From assembly GCF_030272615.1 (NCBI RefSeq), contig NC_081410.1:141323349-141387348 (forward strand): DNA of 64,000 nucleotides, read 5' to 3'. The translations under genes and the position numbers were made by a program. This DNA comes from Cryptomeria japonica. Its lineage: Eukaryota > Streptophyta > Pinopsida > Cupressales > Cupressaceae. The notes under the pieces were generated by a model that saw nothing but the letters and a program-made list of their open reading frames with translations, did not search any database and had not been told where the DNA came from. Positions 23,271 through 37,200 of the stretch are shown one piece after another. Position 1 is the stretch's first letter. Every line of letters starts with the position of its first letter.

Positions 23271-26221
23271 TGGCATGGATCTATCTTTTGATGTTACATC
23301 AATAGATTATGATCAAAAATATGTTTTTGGGGAATTTAATGATGACATCATTTATTATTAGATATTTTTTTAATAGTATGCATTTCATTACAAGTAATAT
23401 TGGGGACAAAGAGTTCAAATAGTTTATAGAGAAAGTTTTATAGTTTTATTTGAAAAATAACTCTAGTGAGTAATTACTAAGTGAAATTTAATTTTAAATT
23501 TGATTCATATTCTATGGTAGGATAATGATTTAGAGGTTACTATTAAAAGGCAAATTCAAATGGTCTACATGATCTTATTGCTCAAGACCCTTATCCTACG
23601 TGTCTCTCACTTCCATGCCATCACTATTATATTTTATATGTTTCCATGTTTACATCCAATGGGGTATGATTTATGCCTATGATTTGATACTTATATCTTA
23701 TGTTGTTTTTTTGTGGTTGCACACTCCATCTATATATGAATATTTCTTATTTGTCCTCGTCATTAGGGCCAATAGTGGGTATCATATTGTTCTTTAATGC
23801 ATGTCCTTACATGCTTAAATCTAGATATTGTATTGACTTCTTGTTGCATAATGTTACTAATGACATTTGCTTCATGAGCATTAAGTTGTGCATAATCATT
23901 ATCTTTTTAATACATATTTTATTCTCTCCTCCAACTCCTTGCATCAAATATATGCAATGACTTGGATGGTGCATACAATCTCACTAATGCACCTCGATAA
24001 CTATGATTACATTTGATTAATTCATGAATATAATGGCTCCTACCATTCTTAACAAATATTCAATTTCTTGTTGCATGGATCCTTTCATTTATAATCGATG
24101 TGGCTCCCATCGTATAGAACAAGTATGGCTTATAGCATGCCTAAAATTATTTATAGTTCATTCCATGCCAAAAAGATATTACTTTCTCTTTATAGCCCTC
24201 AAAATATGCAATGAATGTTGACTTTTACTTCTACTTTTTTGTTTGTCGACATTTTTGAGTATTTTTTGTTTGTTCCACTTTAAATGAATGTCAAATGTTA
24301 CTCATACATTTTTTTTCCTTACAAGTTTCTAGATAGAGCACTCATTAAAGATATGGATCAAATCATTGTCCTCATTTGTGTCGTTTGACCAGATATTAAT
24401 ATTCTTTCATGTTACTACTTGTTTACTTTGACATGCATCTTCATAATAGTTGGCATAGAAGTCAATGTGGGGGTAAATTTTAAGGGAGAAGATTAAATAT
24501 CTTGAACATTTTCCATTCATTTTATACCCTCTTGATCATGTTATTTCTAATGCAATCACTAATGTACAAGTGACATTTCTACATAAATCTTGGCAAATAG
24601 CCTAAATCTAACATGATACTATCCTCACACATCCCTAGGGATTGGTCTTGATTCGTAGATTATACATTCCTTTAGACCAAATTTTTACACAAAAACAACC
24701 CTTTTCAATTCTAAATTTACTCTTTTGATATGCCCAAACTCGCTCCTTTCAAATAATTGTTACTTGTTCGCTTAAGCATCAAATGCTTAAAATTTCATAC
24801 TTGTATGTTGTATTAAAGGACAAACCTAATGCATTACTAATAGAATGAATCACTTGGCAAGAGGAAAAATGTGCATTACATCAACACAGAGCATGCCATA
24901 GCATTGACATAACATTAATATTAGTATTGACAAGGCAAATTAGATGATGGTTTGGCATGTCTTTGATCATTATGCAAACCACTAATTTTGTTCCAATGGT
25001 TTGACTAAGGAGAATATCCTTGCACAACAAAATATCTCAAAGGTACCCATCAACACTAGTTTTCAAACATAAGTCTACATATTGAGGCAATCGTATTTTA
25101 TGAGTTTACAATACAAATTGTTTATGTAAATAAAATTTGAATCTACACACGGTGATCAAATACATGGGTATGAATATTATTTCTAAAAAATAGAAATGCC
25201 CTGAAATGAAACATAATGAGTTTTATAATTTAGCATTCATCATCTAACATATTTATAAACAAAATTACAAAGTGAATCATCGAAATCCATCTATCATCAA
25301 ATATTATAAATTAAATTTTAAATCTACGAACCCTAATCCTCTTCATTAATTTTACTGCTTATTCTTAAACATGTTCAATTACCATTATATATCTCAACTT
25401 TGAAATCTTAAATTATTTGATTATTAATAAATTATTTTACACCTTGCATACTTATGTGAAAGTGTTTTATTCCCTTACAATGATATTGAGAAATATAAAA
25501 ATATTAATTTGTTGTGTAAAACTGAATAAAAAATATGAAATCATCAAGTAAAATAAGAATTGGCTTCCTATAAATAAAAATAAAGAAAACAACATACTTA
25601 AAATTTTAAGGACACAGAGAAATAGTTTGAGTAAGACAAAAGACAGAGACAAAAAAAAAAAGTATGATGAAGAGAAGCTAGAAAGTGAGCAGCAAAAGCA
25701 TTTTCCTTATTTGAAGTTTCTCTTATCATGGAGATTCCTTTTTAATTGGTTTATAATGTAAAAATGTGTAGCATATAATGAAGTGTGGACATAATCAAGC
25801 TATGAACCGATTCTTATTAGAAAATGTGATGCTTGAATAATTAATTTTATTTTTTTATTTAAAAAAAAACAAATTTGAAAATAATTCTTCAGCAAAATAT
25901 TAATCCCTACTTAGACATATCCATAGGAAAGTTTTCTTACATGTTTTTAACAAAATATTAATCCTACTTAGACATGTCCATAGGAAAGTTTTCTTACATA
26001 TTTTTAAAAAAATTGAATTTAAAAAAACGAAGTGTGAAATTTATTATAACAGACTTCAAATCTATACCATCACGAAAGATGGGATTAACCCTCAAAATTT
26101 GTTAATTATTAAATATTTATTTAGATAATTTTTTAAAGATGATGTTAGTTTATTAATTTTATATTAAAATTAATCATAATTATAAAATTACTCCTTAATG
26201 ATAACAGAAATTAATCTTTCG
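23271..26221. other. AT-rich intergenic stretch
   Basis: No recognisable gene or element. Open frames at 23600-24221 and 25467-25652 are short, rich in F, I, L and Y, and look like chance frames. One local duplication is listed separately at 25893-26007. Confidence 0.5.
25893..26007. repeat. Tandem duplication, 58 bp period
   Basis: CAAAATATTAATCC..TACTTAGACAT begins at 25893 and again at 25951, each followed by CCATAGGAAAGTTTTCTTAC. Only a few substitutions separate the copies. Confidence 0.8.
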
Positions 26222-26540
26222 AGTCAAGACCCTTTTCTATCATTGTTCAAATCTGGGGAGTAGGGTACACATTTCATTTGTAACATAGTTAGATCCCTCT
26301 TAGATGGAATATAGAATAGTCTCATATATCATAAGACTCTTTTCTATTATTTGAACTTATAAGTTGGCCTAATGGTGAAGAACTAGTAGTCTTGAAAGAG
26401 AGATCCCAAGTTCAAATCTTTAAAAAAGTTGAGTGCACACTTCGTTTGTACCATCTCGTTGATGGTCTATAGAATAGTTCCATATATTGTAAGCCAATTG
26501 TAAACCCAAAGGACTATAAAAAGATCTATTTCCTTTTCCA
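26222..26540 (+). repeat. tRNA-derived SINE-like pair
   Basis: TTGGCCTAATGG (26364-26375) fits an RNA polymerase III A box and AAGTTCAAATC (26408-26418) a B box, 33 bases apart as in tRNA-derived SINEs. The body after the B box (TGCACACTTCGTTTGTACC, CTATAGAATAGTTCCATAT) matches a second, upstream partial copy at about 26244-26335 that also starts with GTTCAAATCT. No target duplication could be defined. Confidence 0.5.
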
Positions 26541-27559
26541 TTTTGAATTTAAAGTTATTATGATTTGACCCTTCTTCTTATCCTTTCAAGAAACTGTGCC
26601 AAACAAGCAGCCGCACCATCTTTGTAATTTAATTCACATTACAGGTTGGATCTTATCTTTGTATATTTAGCTTCAACTTCTTCCCATCACAACGACAACT
26701 AGCAACCATATATCTTCTTGTTTTCTTAACGTTCGCTGTTTTTGACTTCGGATAGCCATCAGCTTCATCATGGTCACTGGGACATATTCAATACATAATT
26801 TTGACCCTTGTGTTGGTGCATTGGGTCAATTCTTTGCCAAAGTGACCCCATTTGCTACATCGAGTCACAAGATTCTCCTTCTCGCCCCTTTACCGCAGTT
26901 CTTGCTCCATTACTAGCACTATTTGTATCGCTTGGAGACAACTGACTTCATTAAGTTCTGCTGTGACACCATTTGATGGCATTTGTTGTGCTGGCAGACC
27001 CAGTTTGTGTTTTCTTATTTTACAAATAAAGAAATGTTCCTTTATATGATATGGTTGCATTACAGGTATCGCAACACTTAATCAGGGATCATTTGGTCCT
27101 TGAGCTCATTTCTTCTACATTTTCAGATTTCTCTTCTTTGTATTGTACATTTTTCGCATCTATCTTTAATCAGTAAGTTTGTAATCACTGTTTTCGATTC
27201 ATTTCCATCCTCAGTTTGTAATCACTCTTTTCGATTCATTTCCATCCTCATTCACATTTTGTTTTTGCAAATTACTCTAGTTCGACACTAACGCCCTTTG
27301 GTAAGCGTCTTTATATTTAAAGGTTGGACTATTTGAAGACTTTACCTGAGCTTTTTAAAAACGATTACAAATACAACAGCTTTAAATCGAGCATTTTGTG
27401 GCGTGCAGAGTACAAATTTGACAGTACATGTTGGTTACATGCTCAATAATTGAAGCGACGTGATCTTTAATTATTAACGTGTTTTGTATGTTATACAGGG
27501 AATTACTAAATACTCCAAAATTGAACGGAAAAGGTGGGAAATGCAAAGAAATCAATTTC
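26541..27559. other. Sequence downstream of the symplekin gene
   Basis: No recognised gene. It includes a 37 bp tandem duplication (27178-27214 and 27215-27251, TTTGTAATCACT.TTTTCGATT). The open frame 26852-27049 shows no domain. Confidence 0.4.
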
Positions 27560-28152
27560 ATTTTTAGTGTTGTTTACTGTTATTGTACATGCATCTGCCT
27601 GCATATTTTTTTAAGAAACATGAAGCAGAGCCAGGTCCCTGCAAGCTGTACAGACTCCATAGATAAGATCTGGCTGTGGTAAATAATTTCCCTCGGTGAT
27701 GACTGCGTGTCAACCAGAAACCTTTTGAATGTAGAACAAGGTAAAATTGACCTGATTCTGCCCATGCTTCCACAAACAGAGCCAAGTCCCATGTTCTTTC
27801 AACAATCTACCTCATTAAAATGTATTCTACGATTATGTTTACCCTGTTGGAATACCCTTGTGACTTGGCTTTTTGATGAGAGGCTCACACTTGATATGTC
27901 ACTTCGAAAGCTTAAGACGATCTCAACCATTTGTCACATAAAATCTGCTCTACAAAGTCTGTACAATGAACGCATCTACATTTCTTGCTGGAACCTTCTG
28001 AAGAACAGATCAATTTGCCTGGCAGCATATGCAGGAATAATCCACGAATAATTAATCATCTTGATAAATGACTTCCAAATCTTCAACCACACTGCATGAA
28101 GATCATTTCAAACAAGAGAAAGCTTCATCTGGTAACCGCAAAACCTCAATAC
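27560..28152 (-). other. Probable 3' untranslated region of the symplekin gene
   Basis: Follows the symplekin stop codon. The stretch lacks element hallmarks and is less AT-rich than its surroundings. Open frames here (27707-28051 plus, 27564-27792 minus) resemble no protein. No clear AATAAA could be assigned, so the poly(A) site is open. Confidence 0.35.
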
Positions 28153-28267
28153 TCATGTGTCTTTTGTCATCTTTCCAGAGGCACCTGCATCAGTAGACTG
28201 TGGGGTTGAGGAAATTGAAATAACAGGCAGGTTATCCTGAGCAAGGCCCAAAACCACAAGTGTTGTC
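28153..28267 (-). CDS. ESP4: Symplekin terminal exon
   Basis: The first base completes an arginine codon; the frame then reads TTLVVLGLAQDNLPVI and a polar, S/T-rich tail ending at TGA (28153-28155). Acceptor GAGCAG. A GT at 28165-28170 could act as an alternative donor after TDAG, which would alter only the non-conserved tail. Confidence 0.85.
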
Positions 28268-31200
28268 CTGCTCAAAATATTGACAGGTAAAACCAGTAAG
28301 TAAAACAAAAGAATTTCCAAGTTCCCAAATAATGCTTATTAAAAAGCACTGGCAGCCAAAATTTTAGTACCTGGGAAGTGTAGACCGGACGTTGGGTTGG
28401 CTGGCATAAGAAGCAAGAGGAGCTCTCAGAGTAGGATGTCTGTTTAGGGCATTTTCAAGTTGTGGTGCTGGCAACTTGATGCAGGCACAAAAGAAGCAAC
28501 CAAAACTATTTAGGCATCAGAAAAACTTAATACTGCAATGAACATTGACGAATGTAATACTGAATAATATGAACCTGTAAAAGCACATGAAATGAATGGG
28601 GCTTTGTCTGATATGCACACTTCAAGAACCCCACCCACAATTTGGGCAGTTTCCAGATCTGCACCAAATAAAAGGACGTCAGAAAATTTTCAACGTTTCA
28701 CTTTAAATCCTCAGAAAATGCGTTACATTTGTTGCCTAAGGCTAAGATTAACATCATATAATGATCCATATAGCAAGCACAAAATAAGCAAAATGCTGAA
28801 CACAAGATGTGGAATACAACCTCCCAAAAATTAATTAGCAACAAGGTCATCAAAATGTACAAGTCATTTTTTCTAATTTGAAATATTCCTCAGACTAAAA
28901 TAAATTTGTACTCAAGGACAATGTTCTGGATCACCGTGCCAAACAGCTGAATCTGTCAGATATAGCACTATAGCATACATAAAGTCATAGTGTTAACTGG
29001 GTTAAAAACATATTACTTTCTGGCTGAAGGATCTTCTGCACCATTAAGTTATGAACTTAGACAAGGGATCTAGCCAGATTCTTAAACTTGATCTAAATTG
29101 CAGTGATTGCTCGATGATACAAACCATAGTGCAGCAGAGCTAAAATTTACATGATTATGGCTGCTGCTTCTTTCTTTAAACATTAAGGCAAAATATATAT
29201 AAAAAAACATGTGACTACAAAGTAGGTCTTCCTGTCTTAAACTCATGGCACACCAGTTCCAGAGAATCAAGAAAATATAGATGGACTAGAAATAGACATT
29301 CAGCAAGAGAGAAAGAAACCTCCAAACCCCCAGACAAGGCATAAACATTTGTTTCCTTGAAGATTATAAATGCTGAGTATTGGCAATAAAATTTTCCCTT
29401 TTGTTAAAAAAACTGGACAAACAAAAAAAGATTTTTGAAAGAGCAATACTAAAGTTAGCCATGGTGGAATAAACAGGATCTACACACCAGAAAGATATTT
29501 TAATCAATATTTAGAAAATCATGGGTGTCTGCTCATATCCCAGATAGGGTAATCCTAGTCATTTCCACTATCAATCTTAATGTCATTTCAATTGGTTGAT
29601 TTAGCCAAAAATAATCAGCAACATAATTTCCTTCCATTCTTGTATGGTTCCACTTAACAATATTGAAACCATTAACAATGATACAGATGTCTTTCTTTCA
29701 TTCAGCTGCCACTACCCAAAGTGAAAGAACTTTCCTTTAAAATGATCAACCAAGATTTTAGAGTGAGGTTCGAGAATGAAATCAGTAAAATGTTTTTTCT
29801 TAGCATGTAAAAGACCTTGGGAAATGGCCATAGCCTCTGCAAAACTATCAAAACCAACACCAAGACTACCTACAAACCAGAACTTAACTGTGCCATTACA
29901 AACGCAACAAACACCACTCATGCCAGTTTTTCCATAATTGTCTTTTGAAGCACCATCAAAATTAATTTTAACCAAGCTTAGAGGATGTTTCCATTGAGTA
30001 ATTTGATAATGCTGAGGGTTGTGTTATTGGAAGAGACAAATGAGGGAGAAGCTACAAAAAAACCAAGTCTCGTTAGAACTCTAAATTCCAACAAACTTGA
30101 ATCCAAAGTTGACAGGTTTTATTTGAGTTCGGCCATTATTCTACTCCAAACCTGATTTATATGCATTGTACCTGTTATCACAAAAGCTCGCACCCTTGCT
30201 GAGCTATCAACTCAGCGACCTTGTGAAACATGGAGACAACCCCGAAGTGTGGGACCTTGCGCAAGGGGGTTGAATCTCCGGAGAAGGCCGGCTTCCTTCT
30301 CAATCCAGGTGCAGGTGTTGAACCAACTCAACACTTCAAAACTAACTCCTAGGCCTATCCTAACAGCTTGCAAAGGAAAAGGAAAGAGAGAAATGTTTGA
30401 AACAAAAGGAGGTGATGCAACAAGAAGAGATTGTTTCTCTCCCCACCCGAAATGGCACAAGGAATCAACTGAAATACCCAAGAGATACACAAACTTCAGT
30501 TGCATGAGTGACCCAAACGCGTGTATGGAGGTTAGAATTTGCTAAGTGTCAAGAGGGGAAAAGGATTCCCACAAGTCGCACTCAAAAAAACAAGTTTACA
30601 CAACATATGTGGAGAGAATAGCCACAAAACATACACTTATGATGAAGATAAGGAAACATACACAGCATGCATAAGTTCAAGGAAGGCAAGAATGTAATTT
30701 CAATTCATTCAAAGGCCAAAGGCCAAACTTAAAGTTGCAAAAATGCAAAAATAATTACAAGTCTTCAAGAGAAGAGAAAGAGCATAGGAAAGCTCAAAGC
30801 AGCAAGGAGAGAACCCTTTACAATGAGGCTTAACAACCTTTATATAGAAAAATGGTTACAAGAGTGATCATGACCCTTGCATGTCAGTCTGGGAGTGCAG
30901 TGAAGTGCATGCACTTGACCTCTGTTCATACAAGCAACCTAGACATACCCACAAAAGGCAACCCTGAGAAGGGTGGATTGACTGACCTTCCAAAGTCAAA
31001 GTATGCACACATGACATAAGTCACTACAACAAGCATGGCCCCGTACCTCCCTTGATGGAAATCCTGCCAAAAACATTAAATGCACCACTGTGGCTCCACA
31101 AAAGAAGGTGCACAAGTCACAAAAGTCGTCGGAGCATTTAAAGCTTTGAGTGTCGATCACGCCATTCGGAAGTAGTTTGGAAGACTTCAGAGACCTGGGT

Positions 31201-34200
31201 CACCGAAGTTGGGGGAACTTCGGAGACCTGGGTCACCGAAGTTAGGGAAACCTAGCAACTTGGAACCTGGGGGTTCCGGAGTTCCGGAATAGAAGAACTA
31301 GAAACTTGGGAACTTGGGGGTTTCGGAGTTCTGGGGTTGAAGAACTAGGAACTTGGGAACCTGGGGGTTCCGGGTTGAAGACTTAGGAACTTCGGAACCT
31401 AGGGGTTCTAGAGTTTCGAGGGGCAGAAGAAAGAAGGCAAGGGAAGGAAGGAAACTCTGACAAAACAACACCTCACACTTCATAATTCCATTGATTTTCT
31501 CCTTGATCAACTGAAGCAGCAGTGGTCCATAGAACATATCTCTGATCGGTTCTCACTGATGGACCAAGGGTGTCATAAAATGACAACAATACCCACTAAA
31601 ATACCTCTGATTTTGGTCCCACCAAATATTCTAACAAATCAAACCAGGACCAATATCATACAAAAGATTAAATGCTTTTAGCTTCAAAAATTACGATTAA
31701 TTCACAAGAAAGTCTTAGATAGACACAAATTATGAAATTCTCCACAAATCAGATCATAAATGATGAAGAAAAGTGGCAAAGGGGCATGCTAAAACATGTC
31801 TACCAAACACTTTTCTTAGAGGGAAAGAATATATATATTACCAACAACCCTTCATTTTACACATATTACCAACAACCCTTCATTTTCACAGATTATCTTG
31901 ATGAAAAAAATTCTGAAGCTGCAAGCCACATGAAAATATTAACCTTGGCCCAACAGCTAGGATGCTAACTTCCAACTTATCTTACAAAAGAATTTTATAA
32001 CCGTCTTGCACAATGTAAATCCAAAAAACCTTTCAAACCCAATACAAAGTCTATCTAAAGAGACCTTCCAAAATGCTAAAAGACAAGTTAAACAATCAAT
32101 GAAGAGAGAGAATTGTTGACCTGGCCAGGGATATTTAGGTTTCCATTTCTAAATCTTCATACTATCCTACGTGACTGCATATCGAAAATAAGAAACATAA
32201 ATATACCTATTGTGACCTATTTCACACATCACCCCATTGCAAATGTGGACCCCCTGTTTTTGCTTTTTAGAGTTCTGCTTTGGCGCCGCAACTGCTAATC
32301 ACCAGTCTTTTTACGACAAGGAGTTAAGAGTTTTTGACAATTCATCCCAAGCCATTGAGAAATCATGCTCAAAGTCATATATGAATGTTGTCAAAGTGCT
32401 TAGAAGGTTTGAAGGACGAGGATCGCAATTGCTTTGGGTCATTTCTGACAACTTGCTATTTTTTATAATTTTTTGTTTTTTTTCTTTTTTCTACTTTTTT
32501 GAAAGTGACATATGTGTTTTGTTCCTCAGGTCATTTCATTTGTGCCCTTGTTCTCGGAATTTGAAAATCTTGTCTCTAGGTATAAAAAAACAAGGCTTCG
32601 AAAATTTTGCTTTTTCCTGAGATTAGGGTTTTGTTCTTTAGGTCATTTCAGTCATGCCTATGTCTTCAGATTCAAGAAATTTTGCCTCTAAGTATAAAGA
32701 GCAAGGGTTTGTTTTTTGCTTTTTTCTGAGATTAGGGTTTTGATCTTTAGGCCATATTATTACTACCCATGTTCTCAAAATTTGAAAATTTGGTCTTTAA
32801 GGGTAAAAAAAGCAAAATGCAAACCCTAATTAGGGATTTGTTCCAGAAGATCAGCCATATGATCAGTGCCCACGTTCTCAGATTTTGAAAATTAGGTCTC
32901 CATGTGCAAAAAGCAAAGTAGAAAGCCTAATTAGGGTTTCGTTCTAGATGAACTGCATATCAAGTATGAAGGTAACAGTGGGAGATGACACATTAAAAAA
33001 TTCGCCTAAGTTGAAGAAATGAAAATGGCAAATGACCAGTCAAGTCCGCCAAGGCTCAGAGTCAGACAAGTGAAATGGCAGATGATCAGTCAAGTCCACC
33101 CAAGAATGTCAAGCATGGAAGATGTCCAAGCATGATCAAGGTCCGCCAAGGCATAAGGAAGTTGTCCAAGTGAAAATGTCCGACACTTGGTAAACTCCTA
33201 CCAAGGGCTAACGAACTCATGGCAGTGGTGAATCAAACTCCTACCAGAGGTTAAGCTCATTCACACACAAGGATGTCTAACAGTCTTCAAGGTCCACCTC
33301 ATGATCAAGCAAAAATGTTCGATACTAGGTACACTCCTACCAATGGTTAATTAACTCTTGGCACGAGTTAGTTAAACTCCTACTTAAGGTTAGACCATGT
33401 TGGAAGAGAAAATAAAAAATAAGGCATGGAAGTGTAAAGCAAGTTGGAAAATAAACTTTCCTCTCAAAATTTCATCCAAAATAAACTTTCCATTTTGGAA
33501 AGACTTGAAACAAAATAACACAAAAAAATAATAAAATAATTAAAAAAACAAAAAATAAAACTTCCAAGTTTAAAAATCCTAAATTCTATATATTTTCAAC
33601 CATTCACTTTCACAATTCATTATTCAGGTTGAGAATTTGGAGAGCAATTGAGAAGAAGTTTTCTCTCAAAATTTGTGAATTTTGAATTTTTGAAGAGATT
33701 TTCCAAAATAAAATTCTTCTGAGTGTTGAAATCAAGAAATTAAGTGTTTTTTTTCAGATTTTAAGACAGAATTTCAAAGTTGCAGGTAAATTTCGGTCAT
33801 TTCAAAGATTCAATCCGACTGAATTTTCTTACTTTTTTGTCTTATTTCTCTCAATTTTATCAATTTCTTGACCAAATCTTTCACTTTCAGTCCGCTTTTT
33901 TTGCAAAAACTTAACCTTTTGACAGGCTGAAAGTGAAATTTTCAGAAAAGAGGATTAAAAATCAGAATTGAAATCTGAAAATGATATGGAATTATCATGT
34001 GTTTTTGCAGGTTAAGGCAGACAAAGGTTGAAGTTTGCCTTGTTTAGAAGCATGGCAGATCAAAATTCATGGTATAAATGACAAATTCACCCAAGGAGGG
34101 AAATGGCAGACAAAGGTTGAAGTTTGCCTTGTCTAGAAGCATAGAAGATAGCACATGGTTGTCCAAGTTAAAATTCGCCCATGATAAGGGAACAAGGTTT

Positions 34201-37200
34201 GATCAGCTTGGAATCATGTCAAAGCCTAAGCGCATTCAAGAATGGCACACAGACTTCCAAGTCCGCCAAGGTCAAGAAGGATGGCAAAGGCAGTATGAAG
34301 AGGAAGCATTTCCAAGACACACCAAGGTTCGCCTTGTCTAAGATGGCTAAGACTCTTCAAAGTCCGCCTCATGCACAAACAAGTTGTCTGACACTTGCTA
34401 AACTCCTACCTTCAATTAAGAAACTCATGGCAAGAGTAAAACAAACTCCTACTTGAGGTTAAGCAGAACAAACATGTCAAGGCACATGTGAAGTCCGCCA
34501 AGGAAATAATTGTCCAATGCTAAGCCAAGTCCGCCTTGGCACCAAACACATGAAGTCCGCCCATGATCAAACACATCAAGGTTGGCATGAGACTCTTGAA
34601 CCCCGCCCAAACTTGGCATAAGCCTGTCCAAGTCCGCCCTCCAAAAGCAAGGCAAGTTTGGAAAGAGATTGTCCAAATCTGCCAAAGTGACAAAGGATAA
34701 AACAAACAAAGTTGGCAAGAGACTTTCAAAGTCCGCCAAGCATAAGAAGACAATGCCTAAGCTTCTTCAAACCCCGCCCATGCACAAAAAGGTTGGCAAA
34801 TGAACATCAAACTCCGATCTGCAGTCGAGGGGAAAATCCTAAGGTCAAGTAAACTCCACCCATGGGTTAGGATGGATAAAGCACTTCAAACTTCAGCACA
34901 AAAGAAAGCAAACATTGGAAAAACAAATAAAGCATGAGCACATGACCAAACATCTTCCAAGTCCGCCAAACAAAAAGACATGGTTAGGAGAAAGAGATAC
35001 GGCAAGGCTTCCTCCAAGTCTGCCCAAGAAGAAAAGAAAAAGGTTTTGGCAAGAAAGAATTAAAAGATGGCAAAGTCCAACTTAGGCAAGTTGAAGTTGG
35101 CAAAACATTGGCCAAGTCCGCCATGAAGACAAGGTTGAAAGAGAAAAGAAAAGAGATCTTTGGACAAGGTTAGAAGAAAATACAAGTTGGTAAGGTGAAT
35201 TACACAAAGTTTGCCAAGAAGGATAGACATAAACATTCCAAGTTGCCTAGCAAGACATGAAAATTTGCCTATGGCTCAAGGATAAGACATGAAGACAATC
35301 GACTTGTCGTGCTGAAGACACAAAAATGGCTAGGAAAAACAGATTTGACAAAGTAGCACATGAAATCAAGAGTCAAACAAACAAACAGGTTGAAAAATAA
35401 AAGTTTGACACATAAAAAATGTCTAAAGTATGGAATTTTCCACAACCAAAAGAATTAAATTTTGACTAAGTGTTGGAAGAGAAACAAGAAGAAAGAAGAA
35501 GAATAAAGAGGGAAAATAAGGAGAAGATGAATAAAATCCTTGTCCAAGGGCAGAGTTTGTTCTACTTAGCACAAGCCAGATCCAGAATTGAAAGCAAATA
35601 CACAGGCAAAGTGTGTCCGAGCATAAAAATGGTCAAAATCTTGGCTAGGTGTTGAAGGATCCATATGAAGGTGCCACAAAATAAAATTGACTGGCCAAAA
35701 TTTGGCTAAGTATGGGAGATACTTCATAGAAAAGTTCCAATTTCCTCCATTGTGGCATAGGCACAAGGGTTTCCAAGAATCAAGAAAGAAAGTCTTTAGA
35801 CTTGGCAAAAAATAGAAAGAAATTCCAGACTTCTTGAAGGATTTCATCTCTTGATGAGTCAAAGACAAACTCCCAATCAAGATCAAATAGTGGTAAGAAG
35901 ACCATTCCAAACAAATTTCCAGATTTAAGCAATTTTTCACAAATTGGAGAATACAAGGAGGACACTCATTTTTCACAAATTGGAGAATACAAGGAGGACA
36001 CTCAACAGTTAGATTGTTCCAAGTCAATATGTCCAGATTCAACAAACCTGACTTATCTAGAAGCTTCTAGAAGGCACACTACACAATACAACAACCTTCT
36101 ATTTTATTATTGGTTTATATTTAGCAAGGACAAGTGTCCTCAAATGTAATTTTCTCATTGGTCGAGAGGTAGTTAGTTGTAACAAACCCTAATTAGGGTT
36201 TTATTTTGTAATCTATACCGTTGATTGAAAATCAATCCTAGCCATTGAATTGTAATTGGGGAGCCTATAAATTGAGCTCAACCCCTCATTTGTAAATTAT
36301 GGGAGCATGTTGCAAAACATGTTGAGATAAGTAATTGTTGCGTATAATTGCCAAAGTAATAAGTAATACATTGTTTGAATTGATGGTGATTACCTCTTTT
36401 ATTTTGGAATTTGCATGGTTCTTATCCCTCATCAAATGCAAGATTTGATAAGTATTGATTTATGGTGAATTTCCACTTAATCCTTTTGATGAATAGATGA
36501 TTTTTGTTCATTATGTAAAGTTAGTCTGAGCTTATTTTGTGGAGGTTTAACTTCTACTTTGAGTAATATTGTTCAACTTTTAGTATTATTCATATGTATG
36601 AAAATCATGAGCACATCCCTTGAAGATCGCACTCACTTTGTGTAGTTGTCCTAAACGTGGCGAAGCAAAGTGTTGTTATTGAAGTCACCTAGTCAATGCC
36701 ATCTCTTGAATTCTTAGGAATGGGCTAGAATTTTTGAACCCTTATCTCCTTTTCAATTTTCTTGAAGTCCATGATCCAAGTCCCAAATGATTAGAGCTCC
36801 ATTGTCTAAACCTCCATTGTGAATTGAACATGCCAAGCGTAAGTCCCTTTGTGTATTACCAGCATATCACAACGCCCATTCAGCTTATCCGCATGGCAAG
36901 GCCTGACAAAAGAAACCTTTGAATCGCCATATGTTTCCCTAAGTTGCCAAATCGGAATTGGAATTGGAATCAGATGTGGGTACGGTATGTCAGTACGTCA
37001 AAAAACTTTGGGGTTTGCGTACATTTGGGTAAGTCCATGCAATAAAACATATAAAAATCATAAATATACATATATATATATATAATAGTTTATATAATTA
37101 AACCATTTTAAAATATTAATTATTAATAAATATTTTAAATTATTTATTAATATATAATGAATATATTATATAAATTGAAACTATTACAGTGATGGGAGGA

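Larger units (their letters stand above)
32208..36949 (+). repeat. Long-LTR family, diverged 4.7 kb copy
   Basis: Starts TATTGTGACCTATTTCACAC with CCCCATTGCAAATGTGGACC, matching the start of the 43695 unit (its TG has become TA). It ends with the same promoter-proximal part: AAACCCTAATTAGGG, a TATAAATTGAGC box at about 36267, CATTTGTAAATTATGGG and the downstream shared run. The terminus appears truncated near 36949. In place of the long reading frame it carries degenerate repeats (33000-35350). Confidence 0.65.

Noticed and set aside
23600-24221. Overlapping plus-strand frames with hydrophobic segments
   Set aside because: AT-rich DNA gives F/I/L/Y-rich chance frames; no start context, splice pattern or homologous motif is seen.
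27707-28051. 114-codon plus-strand frame
   Set aside because: It lies antisense to the probable symplekin 3' untranslated region, has no motif and no plausible gene context.
30249-30545. 98-codon frame repeated at 39593-39883
   Set aside because: Both copies are inside the family X solo LTR; the duplication reflects the LTR, and there is no gene evidence.
33210-34760. Overlapping plus and minus frames (34078-34456, 34449-34753)
   Set aside because: They are driven by the GTCCGCC repeat field, are open on both strands, and have no domain.
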